Shown: one piece after another, positions 22,141 through 33,403 of the stretch
How positions within the stretch are numbered: the first letter of the stretch is position 1
Layout of the letters: each line of letters begins with the position of its first letter
From: Hyaloperonospora brassicae
Taxonomy: Eukaryota > Oomycota > Peronosporomycetes > Peronosporales > Peronosporaceae
Assembly (NCBI GenBank): GCA_947650285.1
Contig: CANTFL010001489.1
Span: 216,850-280,849, forward strand
Reading direction: 5' to 3'
Length of the DNA stretch: 64,000 nt
Notes under the pieces: generated by a model
Databases searched by the model: none
Seen by the model: only the letters and a program-made list of their open reading frames with translations
What the model was told of the DNA's origin: nothing
Position numbers and translations under genes: made by a program

Positions 22141-22704
22141 TGAAGTAGAAGAGTCCAGGTGAGCGACACTCGTAACCACTCGGACACATAGTAGAGCACG
22201 CCTTCCGGTGTTCATGCGCTGGCAAAGAGTCCAGTTGGGCTATTGTTTAATGGTATACGATATGAATATGTGAGGCCAAGCCGGAAGTCGAGGAACGACA
22301 GTTGTAATGGTGTCGTCTATTTGTTGCTGCTAGTCATGCCAGTATGCAGAGCACATGCACGCCAAGAGTAGGACAAGCACAGTGAGTGCTGGTGCAGGAG
22401 CGCTGAACCTCGAAATGATGCTCCCGGGGATTTCGTGCTTCCTGCGCCAACTGCATCGTACACGAGTACGAGTAGAGTGCGTGGTCTTGTACGCCACTGT
22501 CTTACATACGGGCATAGCCGGCAGCAGCGACGAGATGATCCCATCACACAAGTCGATCCTCGACTTCAGACTTCATCACATGCAGATAGGCTCTTTTTCC
22601 CAACAAAAAGAGCCCATCTGGGATCTGCCCGTGCACGAAAGCCAGAAGGGACGCGTACCCTACCATGTTCCTGAGTGCAGTACGAGTCCTCGCTCACCTG
22701 GATA

Positions 22705-22820
22705 TTTACTCCGCATTCAGCTGCAAATCCCAGATGGCGACGTTAGGGCTTGCGTTTCGTTCTCGACAGCTGTTTGGTGATGGCCCAAGGCCAAAGTCGG
22801 GTTTCCGGCATGGAAGGCGG
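22705..22820 (+). repeat. tRNA-like (SINE-type) repeat, copy 3, inverted to copy 2
   Basis: Carries ggcgacgttagggcttgcg, then cccaaggccaaagtcgggtttccggcat, aligned with copies 1 and 2. With copy 2 it makes an inverted pair around 22,140-22,700, which also includes a short palindrome (ggctctttttcccaacaaaaagagcc, at about 22,590). Confidence 0.5.
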
Positions 22821-23011
22821 TAGTAAAGCGCTCGATTGGGTTTGTCGTGAGAATGCTTGCGCGCGGTTATTGACAAGGTTCCCACAGACAGTACGCGCCA
22901 TGGTGTACACCCCCGCCGCAATGATCGCGTTCAGAATACGTGCAATATATAGACAAAATATCGACCTGCCGCATGTCTGCGATTGACACCTGCCTGGCTA
23001 TCGTGCGCACT

Positions 23012-24730
23012 GTCCCACCGCTGGCACATTTTTGGCCTCGCCTATCCCTTCGTCAGCTCTCGTCAAGTCGCACGTGGCGTTATCGCGCTCCACACGCTCG
23101 GCCGAGCGCGATTCCGCGACCGACAGTCAGTTCTCTCGACTTGTTCAGTTGCGAATTCACCACTTCCCACGACGAGCTCCACTCTCGATGAAGATCTTTG
23201 TCGGCCTCGTCTCGGTAGCCGCCGCCATCACCACTATCCACGCGGCCGCTGTCCTTCCGCCCTGTCCCGATGTGTGCACTCAGGAGTACGATCCAGTCTC
23301 CGACGAGACGGGTACGCAGTATTCCAACGAATGCATGATGCGGATGGCCAAATGCGTGGAGAGCAAGGAGGTGGTCGATCCAGTGGAAGAGTACGAGCGA
23401 CTCTATGGCAAGAAGTTTGGCGTCCCGCGTGATGGTGATGGTGCTGGCAATTCCGCCAACAAGGGCAACAACAGCGGTGATGCGCCAAAAGACGGTGGCT
23501 CTGCTAACGACAAGCCGAAGGCGCGCTGTCCCAACGTCTCGTGCCCTGCTGTGTACAATCCCGTGTACGACGAAGACGGTACGGAGTACCCGAACAAGTG
23601 CACCATGGATGATGCGAAGTGCGTAGGACCTAGAGAAGACGTCTTGGAGGAGTACGAGAGGATCTACGGTAAGAAATTTGGAGAAGGCCGTGAAGGCATC
23701 ACAGCTTCTGTCCAGAAGAGGCTGCGACAGTAAACTTGCGAAGGCAGCTAAGTCCGCGACGCTGCTGCAGACAGTGCTTCACCGGAAGACTGTACGAAGA
23801 CGAAGCTGAAGGTGTTCTTGCAATCGACACGTCTGGTGCGCGACTGGCTGCCCAGACATCGAGTTGATCGCTTGTAGTTCGGATGGCATGCGAGCTGAAG
23901 GTTGTTGACCGCTGGTCTTCGGAACTGGATGTTGGTGAGGAATGCTATTGCGTGTAGCAATGTCGTGGAAGTGGTGGTGGAATGTCTTCGATGATGATGA
24001 TGCAATGGTGCCATGGCGACCTAAGTGAGTTTCGATCGATACGTCTTTTGCCAGTACTCTTTGTTGAATGCGTCCCACCTCTCTTGCGTCTTATCATTCT
24101 ATGCATCGTTGCATGGTCTTGCGTAACACTGAGTTGCAAAAACGTTCTCTTTTGTCGGTTTCTTTCACTGACAAACGCAACTGCAGGTGGTTCTAGTCAC
24201 GTTTGCTGCTGACTAGGTGTCAACCAGAATGAATCACTGTTCGGCTGGGACACTGAAGTCATTTCGTAGCCGCTGAATGTAGCCAATAATCGTACACTCA
24301 GCTTCGCACGAGCAATAACGAAGACAAGAACAAAAGCATAGATCACATGTATGTTTCTGGCACCCCAACGTTGACGACTACGCTGACAACTCGGTCAGCG
24401 CAGAGAGCAGCCGTCAAACTAAAGTAGTGTGACGTCTTAACCACTTGTCGTTGCAGCATCTTAGCAAAGTTCAAATGCCTTTTTCCAATTTTTTGCCGTC
24501 CATGACGTATAGCTATCACATTTCCTGACACATAAGCGTGTATCATCATTTGATTGTCCAATCTCCGTTTGCATTATCGATGAGAACAAAGTAGTGGAAG
24601 TAATTCTTGCCGAAAAGGTGCTGGACCACAAAGAAGGACTTCGATCGAGTGTGTGTATTGCATGGGTTGCGCTATGCAGTCTGGTGCCGAAGCTCTGGCC
24701 AAGACTATACCGCCGAGCCGAACGAAAGCT
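23012..24730. repeat. Inverted duplication, right arm (Kazal locus 2)
   Basis: Reverse-complement partner of 13,810-15,822. Gene, upstream region and about 950 bp of downstream DNA are shared. The two genes point away from each other, with the spacer of about 7.2 kb between their promoters. Confidence 0.85.
23188..23733 (+). CDS. Secreted two-domain Kazal-like protease inhibitor
   Basis: Paralog of the gene at 14,806-15,651, same predicted role as an extracellular serine protease inhibitor. 181 residues from the ATG at 23,188, with signal peptide MKIFVGLVSVAAAITTIHA. Domain 1: Cys26, 30, 49, 56; domain 2: Cys114, 119, 138, 145. Both have four cysteines, missing Kazal Cys3 and Cys6, and keep the Tyr and Asn of the Y-x-N-x-C core (YSNEC, YPNKC). 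Inferred P1 residues are Gln and Ala. Each domain is followed by an EEYERLYGKKFG or EEYERIYGKKFG helix, so here domain 1 keeps a tail that the other gene lost to its repeat linker. The interdomain linker is short (about 40 residues, Gly/Asn/Asp-rich). An FPR-like cacattttt lies about 160 bp upstream in both arms. The upstream frame to 23,032 is open but carries no signal peptide. Confidence 0.92.
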   Translation: MKIFVGLVSVAAAITTIHAAAVLPPCPDVCTQEYDPVSDETGTQYSNECMMRMAKCVESKEVVDPVEEYERLYGKKFGVPRDGDGAGNSANKGNNSGDAPKDGGSANDKPKARCPNVSCPAVYNPVYDEDGTEYPNKCTMDDAKCVGPREDVLEEYERIYGKKFGEGREGITASVQKRLRQ

Positions 24731-27362
24731 GGCCTACCCACAAAACGTTCAGAGTTCCACCTCGGTCTCTTTACAACAATCAGTGGAACCTGATGCATCA
24801 GGTATTCAAGCGAACCGCAAATACACGCACAGACAATGGCAAAGCTTGATATCGATCATATTCACAATCACTTACATAGTAGCGCAACAAGTGGCGTAGC
24901 AACTTTTGCTATGACGGCGCTCTCCGTACTTTATGAATGCAGATATAAATTGCACTAGATCGGCAGGTGGTCGGTTTTGCATCGCAAGACACGAAAATGC
25001 ACCATTCCTCAAAATATAAAAAATGCACTAACGATGACATTGCGCGTTCGAACACATACGTGCGTAGAATCACATAGGACACATCAATCGATTTTTTCGA
25101 TGACTTTTATGCATAGATCTAAAGAAATTGGTAGCGGTTGAGCACTCCCGGCGATTGAAGGCTGTCGGATCGATCATTGCATCCATTGACCAATTCTTTG
25201 CTTTTTTCCAAAGGCTGTCGGATCGATCATTGCATCCATTGATGGCACGCAATAATCTTTGCCACGATGTGCTTTAGTCAAATAACACAAGCATCTAAAC
25301 ATGTCACGGTCAAGCGTCTCCATCTAAATAGTAGCCCGAATACTTTTTAAAAGCACTTTGATTGCTGTGACGCATAGTATTGCCCTGCTTCGGTTGCACG
25401 GTAGACGTCCGTTGCGTAAACCCTTTTTTCGCTATTCGTGTCGATTTATTTGTCAATGTAGTCTAAGCAGGATAGTGTTACCACACAGCCGCAATGCTAA
25501 GTGTATCTCCGACGCTGCAGTGCGAAGAGACAGTATGAAACAGGAGGGACCGTTACTATCGATGCATACAAGCTATGTAGTCAAGTATATCTGCGTTCAT
25601 CATGCAAATGCTGTCGTCGGCAAGCATGCGCCTATCTTCAAGATGCCATTCTATAGACGCTTTCGGTCATGCCGCATGTGTTTCTTGTTTTGTTGTCAGC
25701 GCTAGTACTATTTACATGCAGCACGATAGTCTTTACCTTCATTGCTTTACTAGCATCTGTATGACCACTAGAAATAGCACCAAAGCGTTTCTGGCAGCTC
25801 TCCAGTATATCCTCTGTTCTTGTTGCCTTTTTACGGTTTCAATGTCGCCTTTGATCGTACCCTATACATCCAATACATCATCGTTTCCGCGCGTTTTGAA
25901 TTGGCGCTGCGTCTTTTCATCCCGAAAAACGGTTCGGCAAGACGACAGCTACATACGTTACTGTAGTGTCACACCACTCAGATGTGGATAAACAACATAG
26001 AAGGAACGCACCCTTACACCCGAATGATACGCAGCATTGTTAGGATACGCTTGAAGTGTCAACGTACCTTTTACCAATTGCGATATGATTGGCGACGGAA
26101 AACGTCGAGAAGGTTGTTGATGGACGAAGTAAACGAGGGAATGAAGATGATTTACGACAATGAACATGAACGATCCCCGTTATGTGTATATCCGATCGTA
26201 TAGAATACATCGTTGGTGCATTTATTTTGGTGCATTTTTACCTTCTCATCTTGTGGTGCATTTTTTTCTCGTAATTATCTGGTGATATATACGTATTCCT
26301 TTCTGTCATATCTTAGCGGTCACAACATGAGTTTGATGGACCCCCAACTCAACATCTACCAGAGGCTGTAACGTAGGGGAGAAAATCGATCGGAGGGAGC
26401 AAATAAGACTCGTCTCTCAGTTCTGGATAACCAACAAACTCGTCGGAGTATGCTGCAATGCCATCGATGACGCATACTACTGTGTTGCAAAGCAAGGGTT
26501 GATTGCAGTAGTTACCACGTCACAACGATATGTTGTTGTTTCGAGCACGGATAGCAAAGCTATTGGTGAGTATGCGTCAGGAAAAAGCCGGACTTCTAGA
26601 CAGCTTCTATCTGTGTGTCCACGTTTCCATCTTGCATCTGACGACCTACAAGCCCCGCACGCGCGGTCACGTAAGAGGCTTACGAGATGTGAAAAGGCAC
26701 AGAGCAAATACGCAAAGGCTCGACATTTTGGAGCAGTGAGATCCCACACCTACACAAAAGTCACCACCACTACCACCAAATCAAGAGGCATCATTACGAG
26801 CATCAACTGATTACGTAGCGACTCCACCGGCAATAGCTAGAACGGGGAGAAGTCTGGTGTCTATAATTACGCCAAATTTCGTGAGATGCCGAGGAGTAAC
26901 AACGTCGTTTAGAAAGGCGCCGTGCACAAAGCCCTCGCGTCAGACATATCTCATCTTTGAACGTGGCTGATACGAATGCTCATCGAGAACATCCAGCGGC
27001 AGATATTGGCTGATACGACATTCAGCACCTTCTTCTTTTTTCCGCCGTTTCTTCTTACCTGTGTGATAGTGCAGATTGAGAGCTGGGCGCGCAGCGGAAG
27101 TGTGTTCCCAGAGACTAGCACGCTTTTCTTGCGGCACATCAGTGCGTTGTTGTCGAAGTTAGCATTCAAGGAAGACTCGAATACCAATGGACACATGATG
27201 GTCCAATGCAGCACCCAAGAATGAGTTGTTCGCTACCTATTGACAAACAACATAGTTGCACTAATAATGCCCGTCGACATCTATAACGCTATCTTCATTT
27301 GTAATACGTGAATAACGATAACGCTAAGCATTGATGACTGATGTCGCTGCTCGAAGCAAGAA
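24731..27362. other. Gene-poor region with fragments
   Basis: No intact gene recognised. 26,030-26,203 (+) is an open segment (frame ..YDWRRKTSRRLLMDEVNEGM..) that ends at a stop and looks like a decayed protein C-terminus. 26,210-26,300 has three tggtgcattt units, shared with the repeats at 41,990-42,110 and 53,995-54,100. An imperfect direct repeat (aaggctgtcggatcgatcattgcatcc) occurs at about 25,160 and 25,212. Basic Arg/Thr-rich frames around 26,500-26,810 have no known domain. Confidence 0.4.
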
Positions 27363-27681
27363 CTACTCGCTCTTTGACTTCTCCTCATTATCAAACACGT
27401 TCATGTTGCCCGTCGCATTTTTGTTGTTGTTCTGTTTGCACAAGAAAAAGCAGCTGCTGTCTGCATTTGATCGTATTCTTGTGGTACATTGGCAACGCGA
27501 AACGAGTTGCTTCATCATACAACAACCACGTACAGCCCATATTTCGCCATTGCTCCCCCATCTGAATGGGCACGCCATATCGGAATCTTGATTCAACTCT
27601 CTGGACTGGATTGCTTCTAGCAAGGGACCGGCTACAGAACGCGCTTTTTGATCCCGCTGCTGCTGACCTTCTCGCGCCGCA

Positions 27682-28035
27682 GTGACTTCTGCACCATTCG
27701 CATTGGTAACAGACACCGTTTATCTGGTCAGGACGTGGTCATTTTTTGTCGATTTTGGCAGCTTCTCTTTTGATTCACATTGCCATTCTATCATCGATGC
27801 CACTGCAACATGCACATGGGAATCTGTTTACTCGCCGCTTATTGGAACGTTAAACGCAACCATCACTTTCTGCATGGAAGGAAGCGGTAGTGATGACGCG
27901 TCCTTCCTGTTCACTAGCTTCCGTAACCCTCAGTATATCGGAGGAAAGAGGACGTTGCAATGCTCAGCTTCTGTCATGAAGGACGATTGTGTGGCTGTAT
28001 ATAAAGTCGGTGGATCTTACAAAGTAAACAAGTAG
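27682..28035 (+). pseudogene. Unrecognised coding-like fragment
   Basis: Open frame of 118 codons, without an ATG at its start (it opens at a GTG after a possible ccgcag splice acceptor). The content is that of a beta-rich, Cys-containing extracellular protein (FVDFGSFSFDSHCHSI.., CTWESV.., TFCMEGSGSDD.., CSASVMKDDC, ending VYKVGGSYKVNK). I do not recognise the family. It may be a last exon or a 5'-truncated gene. Confidence 0.3.
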
Positions 28036-28247
28036 ACTACCTCCCGTAGTTTCCTGTCGACGTTAGTACCGAAACTGCCTCCGTGCGCAATGCAATCGGC
28101 ACAACGGCCGACTAGCAGATCCAGCTGCACACGTCCTCGATTCGTTGCCTGCGTCATTTTGTAAGCTTCTTGTGTGTGGTATTCGAAATCAAAGATTTGT
28201 TTCATTACGCTTATGCGGACACTGATTTCGGCAAGTGTTGCGTACAC
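28017..28247 (-). pseudogene. Unrecognised coding-like fragment
   Basis: A 76-codon frame downstream of SPT6 on the same strand. It opens just after a plausible acceptor (ttgatttgcag) and reads ..FDFEYHTQEAYKMTQATN.., GRCADCIAHGGSFGTNVDR.., which has the composition of conserved protein, not random sequence. I cannot name it; no convincing upstream exon was found between it and 28,600. Confidence 0.3.
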
Positions 28248-28601
28248 TGCAAATCAAGTGTTGCGATGCCGATGGGTCCAATACGCGCCTATGCCGCCAC
28301 CATCGTCAACCCGACGAAAGCTGCAGTGTGACTGGTCGCAGAAACGGTCTGGCAAATGTCATTGTGTAGGTCGGACACGTGTTGCGACCACGTATCTTCG
28401 TACCAATCTACAGCTGGAGCGTGAGACTTACCTATATTTTCTGATTATGCTTATGACCACACGGGCTGCTCTTGTCTGCCGCAAAGCAAATTGCTCGTGC
28501 TCTGTATCGTAGGACGTGTGTGACTGAGCCACGAATACGTCCGTCGCTTGCGACAAAACGCCAAATATTTCTGTGCTACCTCTCGTACCCACAAAAGCAT
28601 C

Positions 28602-31600
28602 TTACCAACGACGACCCCCCATATCGTCACTACGGCGGTCGCCCCAGCGCGAGCTCTGCCGAGGACGACCTCCGCTACCTGAGTACGGTGCGCCCGAACG
28701 CTGAGCAAATGGCCCACTCTTGCTGTCGTTGCGTTGGTATGAACCAGGGCGGGAGGGTTTCGACGACGCGACAACTAGCGCCTTCATCTTGAAAAACTGC
28801 AGCGCCTGAGACAGCGTCGGCAAGATGGACGACTCAATACGGCCAAAGAACCGATAGCCTCCTGACTTCACCTCCAAGTGACAACTGCGAGGCGTTTCGC
28901 GCGCAATGTATGTGATCGAGAAGCAGCCCGGGAACTTGCTGTACACGTGAAGAGCGTACGGAATGCGCGACGGGTACTCCTTCTTCTGTTTGATCAGGTC
29001 CTCCTCGACGCTTTCCTTCGAAGCACTTTTGTAATACTTGTAACGAACCACATCATCCACCAAGCAGTTCATTGGATCCACGAAACGAGCAATCAGCTCG
29101 TCGATGTTCTCGTACTTCTCTTCCTTGACAATCAGTGTTTGACCAATACGGGCTTCGGATGGTTTGTCTTGTTCTTGGACATCGAAGTGACGATACACGC
29201 CATCCAACATCTTCCAAGTTAGCGTGAGGTGGTCAGAGCCGAACGTGCTAGGGCGAATAACCACCTCTCCAACCGGTTGTTCGCGCAGATACTGTATGGC
29301 TGACTGGCAGTTGATGTTACGAAACAACGGATGCGCGATCTGCCGTTTTTTACGTCTTGGCCCATGACCACCCGGTCCGCGAGTGGCTTGAGCGTATGCC
29401 ACCGCTTTGTCTTCATCAACAGGCGGTTCATTCAATAGACGATCGACACGCTCCATGCTATCGCTTTCAACTAGCTTTTCGTTTGTGTATCGTGGAAAGC
29501 GCTCTGGATAAAAGCACAGGGACATGTTGATCAGCGAGCGGCGATTACAGCCCAGTTTCAACTCGTAGCGCCCTTCACGGTCTGCTTGAATCGCCAGAAT
29601 CTTGGCGTTGACTGTAATACCTTTCGGAAAGCTTTGGGGACGCACGTCGATCAAATAGTCTGGTAAGTACTCGCGATGCAAACTTGAGCGCATGCCGCTC
29701 TGCAAACGAACGCGAACGAACTCGTCGCCTGACATGTGCAGCAGTGAAGCAGGCACAATCATTCCAACACGCAGCGTCTCTCGTGTTTCGCCATTAAGCA
29801 GAAAGAAGAGGTCTTCATCCTTTGGCACCTGGTATTTGACACGCTTGTCGAAGTAAGGATATCGCAGCTCTCGCTTGATGTACTCCAGCGTCAACAGCTT
29901 GGGACCCTTCTTTTGCAGCTCTAAGCGACCTGCGTATGCAGACAGATCCAGCTCAGACAGCACATCTTGAATTTCTGCGTCGCCGAGGCGAGTGTTCGGG
30001 GAAGCATTTCGGCTTCGAATCGCAGACGCTGACTGGTACATCGTGTCTTCCACTGCGTAGGAATAATGGTTCGGGTCGTACATATCAATGGTCGAGTTGT
30101 TATTAGCGTCACCACAAATCTTCACCGCCATGTAGTAACTTTCCGGGTGGATGCGTGTGTCGTCCAGCGGGTTCAGAGGAGCTTCGCGCAACGCGTCACG
30201 CTCACGAATTCGGATAAAACCAGCACAATTGCGGTACACTATTTTGCCTACAAACCCCTTCGATAGCAACTCCTGACGTCGTTCGACATAGTTTTTTGCC
30301 CGAACTTTATCCAGTACAGACGCTGCCTTCACAGGACCCATGCCGCAGATAAACTGCAGCTGATACGACGTATGCTTGTGGTTGGCTAACAGGTTGATGT
30401 CAACGCCGTACTTGTTGACCATCTGAACAAACACGCGATCATACTCCTTTAGCAAAAGGTCCTTCACAAGAGAGTGCTGCATCATATGAACGTTCAGAAA
30501 AAGCAGTTCGCGACCGCGACTAGGTTCGTTCAGCGCAACGTTCCCCCACATTGCACAGAGCTCGGACGCAGGATTCCTGAGGTAACGTCCGAGACCGATC
30601 GCAGCACGCACATATTCCGGTTCCTCTGGGAATTCCTGATCTGCTCGAGTAGAGCGGCTGAACATGCTTGGAACGTCATCTTTCAGGAAAACGATGTCCA
30701 GAAAATCGTGACCATCTCCGTTTCCAAAGCGCGAAGCATCATCGCGGCCTAACAAGCGCCGAACCTCATCAACTACGCCGCCCATATCCATACACTTCAT
30801 ACCGGCCGACACGTTAATCACTACGACATGCGTTTGAGCATGCTCAGTCAAAAACTTTAGCAACGTAGCAGACAACTTCTGGATGCTATTCACGTCTCGT
30901 TTGCAGTATCCCTCTGTCTTGTCCACGACTTCCCCATTCACATCAAGAGCCACAATTTGTGCGATCGAGTCCATAGTACTTTCGACCCAGATTGAAACTA
31001 TGAACGGATCCACGCCATCGGCTGGCTCGTACGGACGGACAGACAGCCGTTCCCGGAGCGCATTACCGCATACTTTTACGATCACGTCACGAGAAGCCAC
31101 CGTCAGATCTCTTTTCAGTTCGTTTTCAAACGACGATATCATGAAATTATTAATCGCCTCCTGAAGAACAAGATGACGTTGGCTCTGCCATTCCTCGTCC
31201 GAGCCGTTGCTTGGCAACATATATATGGGCTCTAGCGGATCCATCAAGTCCTGGGCTTTTTCATTAATGATCAAGATTTTTAGCAGCCCTTCCTTTTCGG
31301 CTCGGGCAATCTTCAACCACAGGTCGCCCGCTTCAAACACCTCAAGCACCGGCATCTTCTCGATATACTGCAAGCCGTGACAGTAGTGGAACTCGTCAAT
31401 TTCTTCGCGGCCCTTGGCAGTAGCTTCTGTGCTCATAACAGCGTTCTGGCGATACAGCTCACGAATGCACTTCCGCACGTTGGGCTCGGCTGCAACTTTG
31501 CTGGCGGCAATGTGACGAGCACCTTTCATCACGTCGTCCACTGTCGGAAACTCTTTTGTCGTATACTTTTGGGCCAAAACGCCGGGACTATCTTCCGGAG

Positions 31601-33403
31601 TAGGCACATTACGAATCGGGTCGTCGTGTTCGACGCCAGCCACTATGCCACCTAGTACAGACGCATTCATCGTAAACGCGAGGGACACTGGACGCAATCC
31701 TGCCTTTGTACAGATCTGGTAGAATGTACGGCGTACTGGACGACGGTACTTATGATCTGTGCCCTCCTTGTCCTGACCGCTTGATTCCTGTGCATCCAAC
31801 GCAAAAAACTCGGACAAATCCTTGTACGTCTTTTCGTCGGGCGTGCGAAATAGTTGCTCGTAGCATTTGCGCACAAAAGCCGACTCCTTTGCATCAGAGG
31901 AGTCAATCACGCGCTCGATACCACTCTGGAAAGACCGACGCTTGCGCTCCAACTTGTCCCACTTCACGTCGAGGTCGAGAATTTCGTACAAGTTTTCCGT
32001 ATGCAAACCCACGACTTTCCAATATTCTTTGCAGTAGCGCTGGACGAATGCCGGCTCAAGCTTTTCGTCGTGGTAAAAGCGCAATACCGTATCAATTGCA
32101 GATACAATTTCGCCCCGCGATGCGGCAGAGTTGCGCTGATTCCTTTGCTCCAGGTTCCTAATGATATAGTCACTGATCCACTCAGACTCCTCGGCGCGAT
32201 CCTCTGCATCTGGGAAGTTGCGCATTTGGTAGATATACTGATATCGCTCCGGCAAATCCGTGTCACGCACGGCAATCACGTCTGACGTCATCATGTGTTC
32301 TTTTAGCACACTTGGCTCAAACTTCTCCAGCAAAATGGCCTTTCTCGACTTCAGAGGTGCTTCATCGGGAATCCGACCGCCTGTAGCTTCCATGAACCCA
32401 TCCATGTCTCCAAAGAGCTCCTCAGCTTCTCCCATCTGATACACCGACGGCCCTTGCATAGATGCTGGAATCGGTTCTTGTTTTCTGCGCCGGCGCGGAC
32501 CCTCACGCCCTTCTTCATCGTCATCCACAATGAACTCGTCGATATCGTCGCTTTCGTATTCGTCGTTGCCCAGATAATTGTTTGCGCGTTGTGGCGCTGA
32601 GCTTTCCTCTTCCTCATCTGAATCGCCGAACATGCGGTAACTAAGCTCACGCGACATGAGTCCCGAGTCGTCCTCGCTCTTGACCTTACGGGACGAGCGC
32701 CCCACGTCTTCGTCGTCGCTGTCACTACGTGTCGGACCCGTGTCCATGCCCATATTTTCGCGCACAAGTAAAAGATCCTCGTCGTCAATCTCTTCGACCT
32801 TTTGCTTCAGTCGTTTCAGCTTCTTCTCTTTCTTCCGTCGACGACGTCGGTGACGAGCTGAAAAGTGTCAACATGGTCATTGCACGTGTGTGTGTGAGAG
32901 TCTCTCTTAACGATCCAAATCGATAACCAGCTGCCAGAGACACCGACCATAGCAGCTACACCAAAGAGGTTCTTACCCATATCTTCTCCGTCCGAGTTCT
33001 CGTCCTCGTCATCGACCACAAACCCGTCGTTCTCATATTCGTTGTGGTCTTCTCCGTCGTCGTCGTCGTCCTCGTCGTCATTGTCCGAGCCGGCACCACC
33101 TCCTCCTTCGCCGTCATCGCTCTCAGACGCCATGTCGTCGATAAACGAGGACGTCGGGTTCTGCTCACAGATAGTGATGTGTCAGCGAGTAGTCCAACAC
33201 GTCGACGACCGAAGAGCTAACGTGACCAACAGACGCACCTTGTCCTCGTCGTCGTCGTCGCGGGCGGAACGTCGGGCGTGCTTACTCTTGCTCTTCTTGC
33301 TCTTCTTGCTGCTGCTACTGAGCTTGCGCTTCTTGCCGCTTTCCTCCTTCTTCACAGCGTCCGAGCCTGAGTCCGACACTGTGGGGGAGTCGGCCCCGAA
33401 CAT
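28602..33403 (-). CDS. Transcription elongation factor SPT6
   Basis: Histone chaperone and elongation factor that travels with phosphorylated RNA polymerase II in the nucleus. Model: exons 33,403-33,239, 33,160-32,977 and 32,857-28,602, introns of 78 and 119 bp with GT..AG, total 4,605 bp and 1,534 residues, normal for SPT6. The first two exons restore the acidic N-terminus: a Ser/Lys-rich start, NPTSSFIDD and a long Asp/Glu run, then a basic Arg/Lys stretch and EEIDDEDLLLVRENMG. Approximate order after that: helix-turn-helix core; YqgF-like domain (about 740-840); helix-hairpin-helix (about 940-1,010, ICGMGPVKAASVLDKV); S1 domain (about 1,150-1,220); tandem SH2 (about 1,300-1,490) with GEVVIRPS holding the phosphate-binding Arg of the first SH2. 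It ends in a Ser/Gly/Arg tail. The exact first ATG is less sure than the rest. Confidence 0.95.
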
